From: an uncultured Candidatus Melainabacteria bacterium
Lineage (GTDB): Bacteria; Cyanobacteriota; Vampirovibrionia; Gastranaerophilales; Gastranaerophilaceae
Direction of reading: 5' to 3'
NCBI GenBank assembly: GCA_947361615.1
Contig: CANAJP010000001.1
Location: 32,987 to 96,986 of the forward strand
Length of the DNA stretch: 64,000 bases
Position 1 is the stretch's first letter, and each line of letters begins with the position of its first letter. The position numbers and the translations under genes are program-made. Below the pieces are notes generated by a model that did no database searches, had not been told where the DNA came from, and worked only from the letters and a program-made list of their open reading frames with translations. Shown here in pieces: positions 1 through 8,508 of this stretch.

Positions 1-29
1 CTCTCCATATTATTAGTAGATAAATGTAA

Positions 30-767
30 TTATTTTTTAAGCTTTTGTCTTACTGTTTCAAAGATAATTGCGCTTAGCGCATTTGAAACGTTCAGGGAAT
101 TAAAATCTTTAAGCATAGGGATTTTAACCACGTAATCGGAAGCTTTCAATAATGATTTTGAAACTCCTGCGTGTTCCGCACCCATTATTATAGCAAAATT
201 CATATTATTATAATCTACATCAAAATAATTATCTTTCGCGCTTGCATCCGTTGCAATTATCCACCAGTCGGATTCTTTCATTTTCTGTACTGCATTAACG
301 AGGCTGTTAACCTTAATAATTGGAATATGATTAACCGCGCCTGCACTTATTTTTTCTACAACAGAATTAACCTGAACGTTTCGGCGGGATGGAATTATTA
401 TAGCTTCTACACCGGCACAAACGCAGGTTCTTATTATTGCACCAAGGTTGTGGACATCTTCTACGCCATCAAGAATTACGACTGATGAATTCGTATGCGG
501 TTTTTCAAGGAAGTCTTCCAGCTCCATGTATTCAATCGGTGCAACAAGAGCTATTACACCTTGGTGGTTGAATTCTGCATAAGCTTGAAATTTATCCTTG
601 CCCACAAATTGAAAAACAATTCCTTTTTCGCGCGCAAGTTCTTTTATTTTATTAATTTTAGTATCGGTATGGATAGTTTTAGAAATAAGAATTTTATTAA
701 TCTCTCTAGTTTCAGAGATTAGAGCCTCCATTACCGAATTTTTACCGAAAATTATATCTTCTGACAT
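30..767 (-). CDS. rlmB: 23S rRNA 2'-O-methyltransferase, TrmH/RlmB family
   Basis: A SPOUT-fold RNA methyltransferase of 245 aa, the usual RlmB length. It probably methylates the 2'-OH of a guanosine in 23S rRNA using SAM. The N-terminal third (FGKNSVMEAL onward) matches the substrate-binding domain. The C-terminal part shows the family motifs DGVEDVHNLGAIIRT, IIMGAEHAGVS and IPMLKDFNSLNVSNALS, which form the knot and SAM site. The start is preceded by TTGAGG. The 5' end overlaps the 3' end of nadA by 16 bp, so the two are probably co-transcribed. The exact rRNA site is inferred from family membership. Confidence 0.9.
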   Translation of the reverse strand: MSEDIIFGKNSVMEALISETREINKILISKTIHTDTKINKIKELAREKGIVFQFVGKDKFQAYAEFNHQGVIALVAPIEYMELEDFLEKPHTNSSVVILDGVEDVHNLGAIIRTCVCAGVEAIIIPSRRNVQVNSVVEKISAGAVNHIPIIKVNSLVNAVQKMKESDWWIIATDASAKDNYFDVDYNNMNFAIIMGAEHAGVSKSLLKASDYVVKIPMLKDFNSLNVSNALSAIIFETVRQKLKK

Positions 768-1675
768 GGTGTTGAAACCTCAAGCATTCTGTCAATGCAT
801 TTAACAGCTTTTGACGCAATTGTTTCATCAACTGTAATTTCGTGCTGTTCGTTAATCAATGCGTTATAAATATCAGTTAAAGTGTGCCATTTCATATTAG
901 GGCAAATTATATTATCTTTGATTAAGATAAATTCTTTTTGCGGACAATCGCGTTTTAATCTATCAACAACACCCTTTTCGGTTGCAATAACGAAGGTAGT
1001 AGCGTCACTTCTCATCGCATAGTTCATAATACCAGTTGTGCTTCCCACATAATCTGCAAGCGCAGTTACTGACTGATGGCATTCAGGGTGAGCAAGAATT
1101 TTAGCATTCGGATATTTTTCTCTGGCTGCAATAATATCCTCAGGTTTAATTCTCAAATGTGTAGGGCAAAAGCCAGGGAATGTGATAACTTCAACGCCCT
1201 TAAGCTGAGATTCCACCCACTTACCAAGGTAAGTATCAGGAAGGAACAATATCTTTTCAGCCCCCATACTTTCAACAACGCGAAGCGCATTTGAACTTGT
1301 AACGCACATATCACATTCAGATTTAACCTCAGCAGTAGAATTTATATAACAAACCGCTGGAACATTCGGATATTTTGCCTTAAAATCGCGTAATTGCTGC
1401 AAATTAATCATATCAGCCATTAAACAACCGGATTCCATTCTCGGAAGCAAAACTTTTTTATCAGGTGAAAGCATTTTAGCAGTCTGGGCCATAAAATAAA
1501 CACCTGCAAAAATTATCATATCCGCATCAGTTTTCGCCGCCTGCTGGCTTAAATATAAAGAATCACCAACATAATCTGCAACTTCATCAATTTCAACATT
1601 TTGATAACAATGCGCAAGTATTACCGCATTTTTTTCTTTTTTTAATATATTAATCTTTTCAATAAGTTCTTTCAT
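752..1675 (-). CDS. nadA: quinolinate synthase NadA
   Basis: Quinolinate synthase condenses iminoaspartate with dihydroxyacetone phosphate in de novo NAD synthesis, using a [4Fe-4S] cluster. The protein is 307 aa. The three cluster cysteines expected from the family are visible at about residues 84 (MESGCLMAD), 170 (PGFCPTH) and 258 (NIICPNMKW). The HPECHQSV and GSTTGIM motifs of the active site are also present. NadB and NadC are not in this window. The gene is followed by rlmB with a short overlap. A dispersed palindromic element occupies the region upstream of its start. Confidence 0.95.
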   Translation of the reverse strand: MKELIEKINILKKEKNAVILAHCYQNVEIDEVADYVGDSLYLSQQAAKTDADMIIFAGVYFMAQTAKMLSPDKKVLLPRMESGCLMADMINLQQLRDFKAKYPNVPAVCYINSTAEVKSECDMCVTSSNALRVVESMGAEKILFLPDTYLGKWVESQLKGVEVITFPGFCPTHLRIKPEDIIAAREKYPNAKILAHPECHQSVTALADYVGSTTGIMNYAMRSDATTFVIATEKGVVDRLKRDCPQKEFILIKDNIICPNMKWHTLTDIYNALINEQHEITVDETIASKAVKCIDRMLEVSTPCQKI

Positions 1676-1706
1676 TGAAAAAATACTCCTGTTTTCATTT
1701 TATTAC

Positions 1707-1825
1707 TGTCCGAGCAAGACTCGCTCACGTACCTTATCGCGAGTCTTGTGAGTGGCGTATTAGACAGCGCAGTCGCAGGTTGGCTTGCGTGAGCAAGACA
1801 AGCAGGCGACGGAGAACTGCTTTTA
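1707..1825 (+). repeat. modular palindromic element, copy 1
   Basis: The element begins TGTCCGAG and ends AACTGCTTTTA. It contains a stem CAAGACTCG/CGAGTCTTG, the constant block GAGTGGCGTATTAGACAG, a GC-rich joint, and a second stem CTTGC/GCAAG. Copies 2 and 3 lie at 49314-49432 and 62751-62905. The constant blocks are shared, but the first stem differs in copy 3 with both arms changed. It lies upstream of nadA. A 60-codon ORF across it has no support. Confidence 0.8.
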
Positions 1826-1967
1826 CTCAACATTTTATTACAAAAACAATAAATTAACCAATATATTTATATATTTTTTATAAAAACTACACCATTCAAT
1901 GTAAATTTATATTATAAACTTTGATTTTTCTAAAATTTATTTTACAATTAAGGTGGAGAAACAAATT

Positions 1968-3608
1968 ATGAGTATTAATAGTTTAGTAAATAGTTTAGGA
2001 AAAAAAGAAAAGGTTTACGTTTCCGTTACCCAATCTGTGGGTATGGAAGTATTTCAAGTAGATGAAAACTCAGGACACATCACAAAATATGCAAGTAAAC
2101 ATCTGGAATATGACAACAGCACAAAAGAAATTACTGATTTAGAGAAGTTCAGAGAAAATTTCCTCGAACTTTTGACAGAATTAGGTATCAAACCATCTTG
2201 CGATGTTGTTCTTAACTTGCCTACAGTATTATTAGGAACCAGAGAGCTACCTACAATGCTTGAAGATGCTGCTATCGGTCAATCTATTCTGGCAGAAATA
2301 GACAGCTCTTATATATTCTCACAGTACACACCTGTTTTTGACTGGAAAGACTTTGATTCAGGCAAAAATGCAGGCATGAGAAATATTTTTTATTGCGCTT
2401 TGCAAGACAATATAGTTTCTAAAATAATTGAATCTTTCAAAGAAGTAGGAGCAAAAGTAGTTGATATTGAAACATCTTATACAACAATTCTCAACGGTCT
2501 TGCAAGAACTAATCTTATTGAAAAACAACTTCAGCCGGAAAAAGTCTGGAACCTTATGATTGTTAATGATGGCGGATATGCTATCTTTTCAATGCTTGCA
2601 GATAAAATCATTGATTTCGTTCAAGAAGATATGCAGCTTATGGAAGAAAGAGCTGATGAAATTTATAACGTCATTGCTTCAACTGCAGAATTAACACTCC
2701 TCGGTTTCTCTGCAAGCTCACTGGTAATAGTTTCGGAAACTGACCAGGTAAGTGCCGAAGAACTTGCTACTTCACTAACTTCTACAGGCTCATTACAATA
2801 TGAAGATGTTGTATTTATAGATGATAACTTATACAGAACAGATGAATTTTTACCATTAGCACCGACTGTTGACCCTAAATATAAATTAAAACCGTCATTA
2901 AAAACACTCGGTATGCTTCAAGGAAACAAATTACCTGTTATTGCCAAATTTGATTTTCTTAAAATTGCACCAAAAGTTAACTACGACAACGAAATCGTTA
3001 GATTTAACATAGGTGATCATATTTTTGAAATAACACCTAATAAAGCAAAATTTTATGCCGCAATAGTTGCAGGGGTACTTTTAGTAATCCTTGTACCACT
3101 ATTCATACTGTTCCCTATCTTGAACAAACCGTTTACAGAAAAAATAACAACACTCGAAAATCAAATCTCTGCACTTGATCAAGAAATAACTGAATTAAAC
3201 GCAGCTGATGTAGGGACAAAATTTAATCCGCAAGAAGAAATTAAAAATGTTCTGGCAAATAACAGAACTAAATTGATTTCCTACATAACTATAGGTGAAG
3301 TAATTCCAAGAAAACTATGGATTACTTACTACAAAACCCACAGTAAAGATAAAATTATTATCGCAGGTGTTAGTGGAAGCATTGATGATATTAACAACTT
3401 CTACAAAAATATCAACAATACTCTTCCAAACAGCAAACTCCAGCTTAAAAATATGGAAATGAACAACACTAACGGTGAAGACGCAGCGGTTGCAGAAGCT
3501 AAATATTATGACTTCATAATCACAAACGACCCTGATTATCCGCCAAAGGCTGATAATGCTGACGCTGATGATAAAAATGCAAAAGGTAAATCTAAAAAGA
3601 AAAAATAA
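1968..3608 (+). CDS. type IV pilus assembly protein, PilM-like ATPase domain fused to PilN-like region
   Basis: A protein of 546 aa from the ATG at 1968, which is preceded by AAGGTGGAG; a GTG 15 bases upstream is less likely. Residues 1 to about 340 resemble the actin-like PilM/PilN-binding ATPase (VYVSVTQSVGMEVFQV, later NDGGYAIFSM). A single membrane segment follows at about residues 365-388. After it come a coiled coil and an alpha/beta domain like the periplasmic part of PilN (EVIPRKLWITYYKTHSKDKIII). The C-terminus is lysine-rich. It lies 16 bp before a PilO-like gene, so the pair would form the inner-membrane alignment platform of a type IV pilus. The fusion reading is inferred from order and topology. 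Confidence 0.75.
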   Translation: MSINSLVNSLGKKEKVYVSVTQSVGMEVFQVDENSGHITKYASKHLEYDNSTKEITDLEKFRENFLELLTELGIKPSCDVVLNLPTVLLGTRELPTMLEDAAIGQSILAEIDSSYIFSQYTPVFDWKDFDSGKNAGMRNIFYCALQDNIVSKIIESFKEVGAKVVDIETSYTTILNGLARTNLIEKQLQPEKVWNLMIVNDGGYAIFSMLADKIIDFVQEDMQLMEERADEIYNVIASTAELTLLGFSASSLVIVSETDQVSAEELATSLTSTGSLQYEDVVFIDDNLYRTDEFLPLAPTVDPKYKLKPSLKTLGMLQGNKLPVIAKFDFLKIAPKVNYDNEIVRFNIGDHIFEITPNKAKFYAAIVAGVLLVILVPLFILFPILNKPFTEKITTLENQISALDQEITELNAADVGTKFNPQEEIKNVLANNRTKLISYITIGEVIPRKLWITYYKTHSKDKIIIAGVSGSIDDINNFYKNINNTLPNSKLQLKNMEMNNTNGEDAAVAEAKYYDFIITNDPDYPPKADNADADDKNAKGKSKKKK

Positions 3609-3624
3609 TAAAGGATTATAAATA

Positions 3625-4311
3625 ATGGATTCAGAATTAATAAAAAAATATTTAGATATGTTCAAAGTCGCTATTGCCATTGTTGTAGTCGCACTTTTAG
3701 CATCAATCTTCCTATTAACCCAAATAATTCCGCAAACTATTTCATACTTTGGCAATAAAACAAAATATGCTGATAGCGAAAACAGACTTGCAGCAAAAAA
3801 AGCTGAACTTGAAACAGCTAAAAAGAACAAAGAAAGACAGGAAAAGCTTGATAGTGCAGGTATTGAGGTTAAAGCTTTCTACCGCGATATAAAAAGCACA
3901 GGAAACTCAACAGCGGATATTCTCGCAGGTGAAATTCAAGAAATTAACGACTTAATTAAATTCTACGGAATTAAAATGTATAAAGTTAACTACAATTACG
4001 ATCCGGCAGAAGATATTTTCTTTAAAGAAAAGAAAGATACCTACGGTGTTTGTAAGATGAATATGGAACTATTCGCATCTTATATGAAGTTCCAAAGCTT
4101 TATGAAAGACCTTTACAAACACGAACACTTCCTTGATATTCAATCAATTGAAGTTAACCCTTACAAAAAAGACAAATCAATTCTAAATATAAAAATGGAG
4201 TTAAGCCTCTACGCTGAAAAAGACGCCAACGCAGGCGAAAGCAGAGAGGTTCCGCCATCAAAGGGCGATAACTCCTCTTCAAACGACTTAAATCTGGATT
4301 TAGATATCTAG
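3625..4311 (+). CDS. type IV pilus assembly protein, PilO-like
   Basis: A 228-aa protein with a short cytoplasmic N-terminus and one membrane segment at about residues 13-36 (VAIAIVVVALLASIFLLTQIIP). A coiled coil (about 45-75) and a periplasmic ferredoxin-like region follow, the layout of PilO. The acidic serine-rich tail probably forms no fold. It follows the PilM/N-like gene by 16 bp. A hairpin followed by T residues at 4337-4364 ends the transcript and lies inside the 3' end of the convergent radical SAM gene. Confidence 0.75.
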   Translation: MDSELIKKYLDMFKVAIAIVVVALLASIFLLTQIIPQTISYFGNKTKYADSENRLAAKKAELETAKKNKERQEKLDSAGIEVKAFYRDIKSTGNSTADILAGEIQEINDLIKFYGIKMYKVNYNYDPAEDIFFKEKKDTYGVCKMNMELFASYMKFQSFMKDLYKHEHFLDIQSIEVNPYKKDKSILNIKMELSLYAEKDANAGESREVPPSKGDNSSSNDLNLDLDI

Positions 4312-4315
4312 AAAA

Positions 4316-5170
4316 TTATACAAAACTTTCAAAATCAATCCCGAAAAACATTTCGGGATTTTTTGTGCAATTTTCACAAAAGTTAGTTTCTAAAACTACT
4401 TTTTGAGAAAAGTCTGCAAGACTTGAACCGCATCTTCCACGGTGGTCATTGGCCAGAAAAGGACAAACATAAACACCGTTAGTTGTTAAAATTCTGCCAT
4501 ATTCACAGTCAAGACTTTTCCACATTTGATAATCAGGTTCAGAATTAGAATCCTTATCTACGTAACGATTAATCTTAATATGGTCTTGTTCAACGTCATA
4601 ATCAACCTTATTACAAAGTTCCATAACTTTTTGAAGCATTAGAGCTTCATCTTCATTATAGAAATTTGTGACTGAAATAATAGGGCTAAAATTATACTTC
4701 GCAAGTGCCTTTACCGCAGATAATGTTTGGCGGAAAGCACCACGTGTTCTGACTTCGTCATTTTTTAATTCGTCATAGTGATCAAGACTTAATTTAACAA
4801 TAATCTCAAAGTCGCTTTCTTCTTCAACATTTTTCAAAAATCTTGCTTTTTTCTCATTGATAAAAGAACCGTTCGTAATAATACAGACATTAGAAACCTT
4901 TAAACACATTCTCAAAATAGCGTTAAAATCTGGATGTGTCATAGGTTCAGCGCCTGTCAAATAAATACAATCCAAACCACCGGCCTTAACAAACGCAAGA
5001 TTATCTTTGATACAATTTACCGGAATAAAATCCTTGACGTTTTTAGAAAGCGGAAAATCAATATAACAATGTTTACATCTCATATTGCAATTTTTGGCAG
5101 TCATTTCTATAAATAAATTTTTAAACGCTTTCATCTGACACACAGGCGCGCGGTAAATTGATGTGCTCAT
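4316..5170 (-). CDS. radical SAM protein with SPASM-like C-terminus
   Basis: A 284-aa radical SAM enzyme. The cluster motif CNMRCKHC lies at about residues 33-40 (CxxxCxxC). It is followed by the GGLDCIYLTGAEPMTHPDF region that binds SAM in this superfamily. The C-terminus has further cysteines (VCPFLAND, GRCG, NFCENCTKN), suggesting an auxiliary cluster as in SPASM or Twitch domains. The substrate is unknown. No small peptide substrate gene is evident next to it. The start ATG follows GAGGAG. It converges on the pilO-like gene. Confidence 0.75.
   Translation of the reverse strand: MSTSIYRAPVCQMKAFKNLFIEMTAKNCNMRCKHCYIDFPLSKNVKDFIPVNCIKDNLAFVKAGGLDCIYLTGAEPMTHPDFNAILRMCLKVSNVCIITNGSFINEKKARFLKNVEEESDFEIIVKLSLDHYDELKNDEVRTRGAFRQTLSAVKALAKYNFSPIISVTNFYNEDEALMLQKVMELCNKVDYDVEQDHIKINRYVDKDSNSEPDYQMWKSLDCEYGRILTTNGVYVCPFLANDHRGRCGSSLADFSQKVVLETNFCENCTKNPEMFFGIDFESFV
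4337..4364 (+). terminator. terminator of the pilM/N-pilO transcript
   Basis: Inverted repeat AATCCCGAAA/TTTCGGGATT with a 4-base loop, followed by TTTT. It overlaps the last codons of the convergent radical SAM gene. Confidence 0.7.
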
Positions 5171-5223
5171 ATTTAACTCCTCTTTTATTATAAAATCATT
5201 CTACAAATTCAAGAGGAGAATAA

Positions 5224-5248
5224 AATTGCCCGACTTGTTAATTTACAA
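5224..5248. repeat. direct repeat, left copy, flanking prepilin/XRE cassette
   Basis: Core CCCGACTTGTTAATTTACAA at 5229-5248. A 25-base segment matches 6590-6614 with two differences, in the same orientation. Confidence 0.75.
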
Positions 5249-5249
5249 A

Positions 5250-5273
5250 AAGCGAGGGAATTCCCTCGCTTCC
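5250..5273 (-). terminator. terminator after prepilin 5293-6237
   Basis: Perfect inverted repeat AGCGAGGGAA/TTCCCTCGCT, followed on the minus strand by TTTTTG. It sits just past the prepilin gene. Confidence 0.75.
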
Positions 5274-5292
5274 AATTAACGTTTGACACACC

Positions 5293-6237
5293 TTACGTAT
5301 CTAACGTGATTTTTTTATGACCGGTTGCTTGAATTCCATATTTAAAAGATGCTCCCCATCCGTAGTCTGCGTTCAAAGTGCTACTTGACCAGTAATTTTC
5401 TTGTTGCATTTCTCCTAATAGCAAGTTATTTATAAGCATAGAGTTTAATTCGTCAATATTTGGCATTCTGCTATCAATATCCTGATTTTTACAACTTGAT
5501 ATTCCTGTTGTATGATCTAGCATTGAGCTGCTTATGTCGTTGTTTGCTGCTACTGGAGCTGCAACTATAGAGTCTGTTGCGTTAAATACGGTCATAAAAC
5601 CAATGTCTTTACCCACAGTGTTAGGGCCTTTGCTTCCATTTAAATCATAAATAAAATTTACGCACATTGTAGATTCTGGAAAACCGAATGTATTTCCAAA
5701 CAGTGTTTGCGACTCTTGATTCAAATACACTGTTTGACAAGATTGATTGTAAAATGCAACAATACTTTCACCGTTTTGGGTTTCAAAGGCTGCGGCTTTT
5801 GTATCTACCGTTGAATAAGAGCAGCCAGAATACGTAACATTTTCAAACCAACTGCTTAATTCATAAAGTGTTGATGGCATATTTGTAGATGTAGCTTGCA
5901 AGTTAGTAAATGACGAAACAACACCACAATCTGATAAGTGTTCATTATCGCAAATGTTATTAATTTTGAGTACTTTCGATAAGCCAGCGGTTAAGAAAGT
6001 TTCGGCTGCGGTATCTTCCGTAACGCTACCGCTTGCGTCCTCGGTTAGTGTTCCGTAACCATTGAGAGCTGGCATTAAAGAAATGGCCTGTGACATACGC
6101 GCATATAAGGCTTTGCGCTGTGTGTTCCAAGTTCGCTCATTAATATTCCCAGTCAATGATGGTAAAGTAATTGCTGCGACCACACCGATAATTGTGAGGG
6201 ATAAAAGTATTTCCGCCATCGTGAAAGCTTTTTTCAT
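5293..6237 (-). CDS. prepilin-like protein with 3'-terminal frameshift at an A7 tract
   Basis: Prepilin-type protein with a short leader MKKA and predicted cleavage before FTMAE, then the shared hydrophobic helix LLSLTIIGVVAAITLPSL. The core includes FETQNGESIVAFYNQSC and FIYDLNGSKGPNTVGKD. The ATG at 6237 is preferred because AAAGGA lies 8 bases upstream; an ATG at 6246 has no room for a ribosome site. The tail ends early in GHKKITLDT. One extra A in the A7 run near 5311-5317 would restore the family ending VRYVRCVKR and a TAA stop. This is the only complete member without a G tract. It is divergent from an XRE regulator. Confidence 0.85.
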   Translation of the reverse strand: MKKAFTMAEILLSLTIIGVVAAITLPSLTGNINERTWNTQRKALYARMSQAISLMPALNGYGTLTEDASGSVTEDTAAETFLTAGLSKVLKINNICDNEHLSDCGVVSSFTNLQATSTNMPSTLYELSSWFENVTYSGCSYSTVDTKAAAFETQNGESIVAFYNQSCQTVYLNQESQTLFGNTFGFPESTMCVNFIYDLNGSKGPNTVGKDIGFMTVFNATDSIVAAPVAANNDISSSMLDHTTGISSCKNQDIDSRMPNIDELNSMLINNLLLGEMQQENYWSSSTLNADYGWGASFKYGIQATGHKKITLDT

Positions 6238-6254
6238 AATTTTCATCCTTTCTC

Positions 6255-6292
6255 TATTACTAATTAGTCATACCTTACTAGTAATATAGCAT
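6255..6292. promoter_or_regulatory. divergent promoter region with inverted repeats, candidate XRE operator
   Basis: The 57-66 bp between the prepilin and XRE starts holds ATTACTA and TAGTAAT as an inverted pair, plus the palindrome TTACTAGTAA. This is the expected place for autorepression by the neighbouring XRE protein. The role is an inference. Confidence 0.45.
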
Positions 6293-6303
6293 AGAATAAA
6301 AAT

Positions 6304-6591
6304 ATGAAATCCTACAAAAAAACTATTTCTGATAAAAAAGCACTACTTCTTAAAATCGTTGGAGAAATAATCAAGGAACAACGGCAAGCCAAAAATAAAG
6401 GAATTTTACTCCATGCTTATGAATATGATATTCCGAGTAGTTCGTTAAGCTTGATAGAAAAGGGGAAACGTGATATTCAATTATCAACGCTATGGAAAAT
6501 CGCCAATTCTTTTGATATGACAATGGGTGAATTTATTTCCATTGTAGAAAAAAAACTTCCAAAAGATTTTCAAATTATTGACGATAAATAA
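6304..6591 (+). CDS. XRE-family transcriptional regulator
   Basis: A 95-aa protein that is essentially one helix-turn-helix domain. The region YDIPSSSLSLIEKGKRDIQLSTLWKIANSF matches the Cro/C1-type fold, though the first helix is unusual (KNKGILLHAYE). It is transcribed away from the prepilin gene at 5293-6237, with a short shared promoter region that carries inverted repeats. Both genes lie between direct repeats at 5224-5248 and 6590-6614. Control of the adjacent prepilin is inferred from position only. Confidence 0.8.
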   Translation: MKSYKKTISDKKALLLKIVGEIIKEQRQAKNKGILLHAYEYDIPSSSLSLIEKGKRDIQLSTLWKIANSFDMTMGEFISIVEKKLPKDFQIIDDK

Positions 6592-6614
6592 TTACCCGAC
6601 TTGTTAATTCACAA
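6590..6614. repeat. direct repeat, right copy, flanking prepilin/XRE cassette
   Basis: Core CCCGACTTGTTAATTCACAA at 6595-6614, matching 5229-5248 at 19 of 20 positions. It begins at the stop codon of the XRE gene. Confidence 0.75.
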
Positions 6615-6635
6615 TAAATATGATAACATTGCAGT

Positions 6636-7034
6636 ATGAGCAGATTAAACGAACGAATTGAAAATTTCAACAGGGCATTCGCAATCTTTAACGACGCAGT
6701 AAATGCTTATAATCAGAATAAAGAAAACATCCTTACGCACATGGCACTTGTTCAAAGCTACGAAGTTTGTTTTGAACTAGGATGGAAAGTCCTAAAAGAT
6801 TATCTTGCAGAAAACGGTATTTTAGTTTACCTGCCAAAACAGGTGATTAAAGAAGCTTTTAACAAAAATGTTATTTCGAATGGTCAAATATGGATTGATA
6901 TGCTTGATGCTAGAAATGCCACATCGCACGAATATAAAATGGATAAAATAAACCTCATTCTTGAAAAAATAAGTTCTTCTTATTTTGATGAATTATTAAA
7001 ATTTTCAAATTGGTTGGTAAAATTAAATGGATAA
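6636..7034 (+). CDS. HI0074-family nucleotidyltransferase substrate-binding subunit (HepT-like)
   Basis: A 132-aa all-helical protein matching the HI0074 family, the partner of small MNT-type nucleotidyltransferases. Typical stretches are VQSYEVCFELGWKVLKDYL and WIDMLDARNATSHEY, the latter resembling the RX4-6H motif region of HEPN/HepT proteins (RNATSH). It overlaps the next gene by 8 bp. Such pairs are either toxin-antitoxin modules or housekeeping two-subunit nucleotidyltransferases; the sequence alone does not decide. Confidence 0.8.
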   Translation: MSRLNERIENFNRAFAIFNDAVNAYNQNKENILTHMALVQSYEVCFELGWKVLKDYLAENGILVYLPKQVIKEAFNKNVISNGQIWIDMLDARNATSHEYKMDKINLILEKISSSYFDELLKFSNWLVKLNG

Positions 7035-7344
7035 ATTTGGGTTACCGCAAAAAACTATTGATGAATTAATAAACTATTTTACGCAAAGGCCTGAAATAGA
7101 AAAAGTTGTTATATACGGTTCCCGCGTTAAGGGTACTCATCACAATGGTTCGGATATTGACTTTGCAATCTGGACAGATAAGCATGAAACCATTTCGAAC
7201 ATACTATCAGAATTAGACGATTTGCCTACACCATATATGTTTGACGTTACGGATTACAAAACACTCAACCACGAAGGGATGAAGAATAGTATTGACCGTG
7301 ATGGCAAACTCTTTTACAGTGCAGATTATTATAATGACAAATAG
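7027..7344 (+). CDS. MNT-type nucleotidyltransferase domain protein (MntA/HI0073-like)
   Basis: A minimal nucleotidyltransferase of 105 aa. The catalytic pattern GSRVKGTHHNGSDIDFAIW gives the GSx10DxD motif of the polymerase-beta superfamily. In MntA/HepT systems this protein AMPylates and neutralises HepT. Its start overlaps the upstream HI0074-like gene. Its 3' end overlaps the convergent gene at 7329-8174 by 16 bp. Confidence 0.8.
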   Translation: MDKFGLPQKTIDELINYFTQRPEIEKVVIYGSRVKGTHHNGSDIDFAIWTDKHETISNILSELDDLPTPYMFDVTDYKTLNHEGMKNSIDRDGKLFYSADYYNDK

Positions 7345-8174
7345 TAATCTTTTAAAATTTTCGTATCAACTTCGATATTAGGGCTTTCGCAGGTAAGCGC
7401 GCCACGAACATCAAACGCTTTGAACGCTTTCAATAAATCCTTGTAATTCATATCAGATTCTTCAAGGTTCAAGTGACTGCGTTCACCTTTTGCTGTGTAC
7501 AAAATTCCGGCAAGATGCGCGTGGAATGTTTTTAACGCTTTATCGCCCAACTCGTTACCAATCTTTTCTAAAATCATTGAAAATTCATCATAAGTGTTAA
7601 ACTCACCGCCGCTTCTAGCGTGAAGATGTGAAAAATCTATACAAGGAAGAACCATATCAAACTCCTTAGAAAGCCTGATAACTTCCTCCAAATCGCCCCA
7701 CTGTGTAGCTTTTCCGGTAGTTTCCGGACGAACCCAAACATCTATATTCTGCTCTTTGAGCGCCGAAAATATCATATCATTGCACTTTTTAACCTGAGCG
7801 TAAACTTTTTCTTTATCACCGCCCATATAATACGCAGCATGATAAGTTATACTAAATGCTCCCGTATCTCTTGCCGCAACAGCAGTTTCAATAATCCGGT
7901 TTACACTTGCAAGAACTTTATCTTCCTCAGGAGAATTCAGGTTTATATAAAAAGGACAGTGAGCTGTCAAAACCAAATTTTCACTCTCGCGTGTTGAATT
8001 CACAAGCGCACGTGTGTCATCACTCATTCTGACACCGTGAACAAACTCCAATTCCATACCATCAAGCCCCAGAGATTTTATAATCTCAAAAGCTTCTTTA
8101 TAACTACCTTTCGTAGCTTTTGGCATTCCGGCTGTTAAAAAATTCAACTTATCAAACTCAAATATTCTTTGCAA
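7329..8174 (-). CDS. sugar phosphate isomerase/epimerase-like TIM-barrel protein
   Basis: A 281-aa TIM barrel of the AP endonuclease 2 / xylose isomerase-like family. Metal-ligand candidates include GLDGMELEF, ITYHAAYY, VRPETTG, CIDFSHLHARSG and KTFHAHLAG. The family contains endonuclease IV as well as sugar isomerases. DNA repair function is possible, since archaeal endonuclease IV-like proteins resemble it. The gene overlaps crcB by 17 bp and lies last in a run with crcB and the C_GCAxxG_C_C gene. Confidence 0.65.
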   Translation of the reverse strand: MQRIFEFDKLNFLTAGMPKATKGSYKEAFEIIKSLGLDGMELEFVHGVRMSDDTRALVNSTRESENLVLTAHCPFYINLNSPEEDKVLASVNRIIETAVAARDTGAFSITYHAAYYMGGDKEKVYAQVKKCNDMIFSALKEQNIDVWVRPETTGKATQWGDLEEVIRLSKEFDMVLPCIDFSHLHARSGGEFNTYDEFSMILEKIGNELGDKALKTFHAHLAGILYTAKGERSHLNLEESDMNYKDLLKAFKAFDVRGALTCESPNIEVDTKILKDYYLSL

Positions 8175-8508
8175 AATAAACTCCTATTCCTGTAGATAAT
8201 AAACATACTGCAACACTTAGGAAAATATATCCGAAAGACTGCACAAAAGCACCTTTCTCCACCATTTTAAAAAGTTCAAGTGAAAAAGTACTAAATGTCG
8301 TCAAACCACCACAAAAACCCACTGTTATTGCAAGTTTTAGAGAATTTGACACATCAGCTTTATCCATAAAATAACAGTAGAAAAATCCTATAATAAAGCT
8401 TCCAATTATATTTACAATAATAGTCGGGAACGGACAGACAAGGTTTGCGCCATATCTTAATAAAGACCCCAGACCGCCGCCTAAAAATATAGCAATAACG
8501 TTAAGCAT
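8158..8508 (-). CDS. crcB: fluoride efflux channel CrcB/Fluc
   Basis: A 116-aa membrane protein with four predicted helices. The motifs GGGLGSLLRYG near the N-terminus and GGLTTFSTFSLE near residue 70 are diagnostic for Fluc fluoride channels. One copy only, so it would work as a homodimer. It overlaps its upstream neighbour by 8 bp. I saw no fluoride riboswitch in the short upstream region. Confidence 0.92.
   Translation of the reverse strand: MLNVIAIFLGGGLGSLLRYGANLVCPFPTIIVNIIGSFIIGFFYCYFMDKADVSNSLKLAITVGFCGGLTTFSTFSLELFKMVEKGAFVQSFGYIFLSVAVCLLSTGIGVYFAKNI

Noticed and set aside
1675..1857. Plus-strand ORF of 60 codons across the nadA upstream region
   Set aside because: It is entirely within a palindromic repeat element, has no ribosome site and does not persist as an ORF in the other two copies.
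6636..7344. Firm assignment as a HepT/MntA toxin-antitoxin system
   Set aside because: The HI0074/HI0073 family match is good, but the sequence alone does not separate a toxin-antitoxin pair from a housekeeping nucleotidyltransferase.
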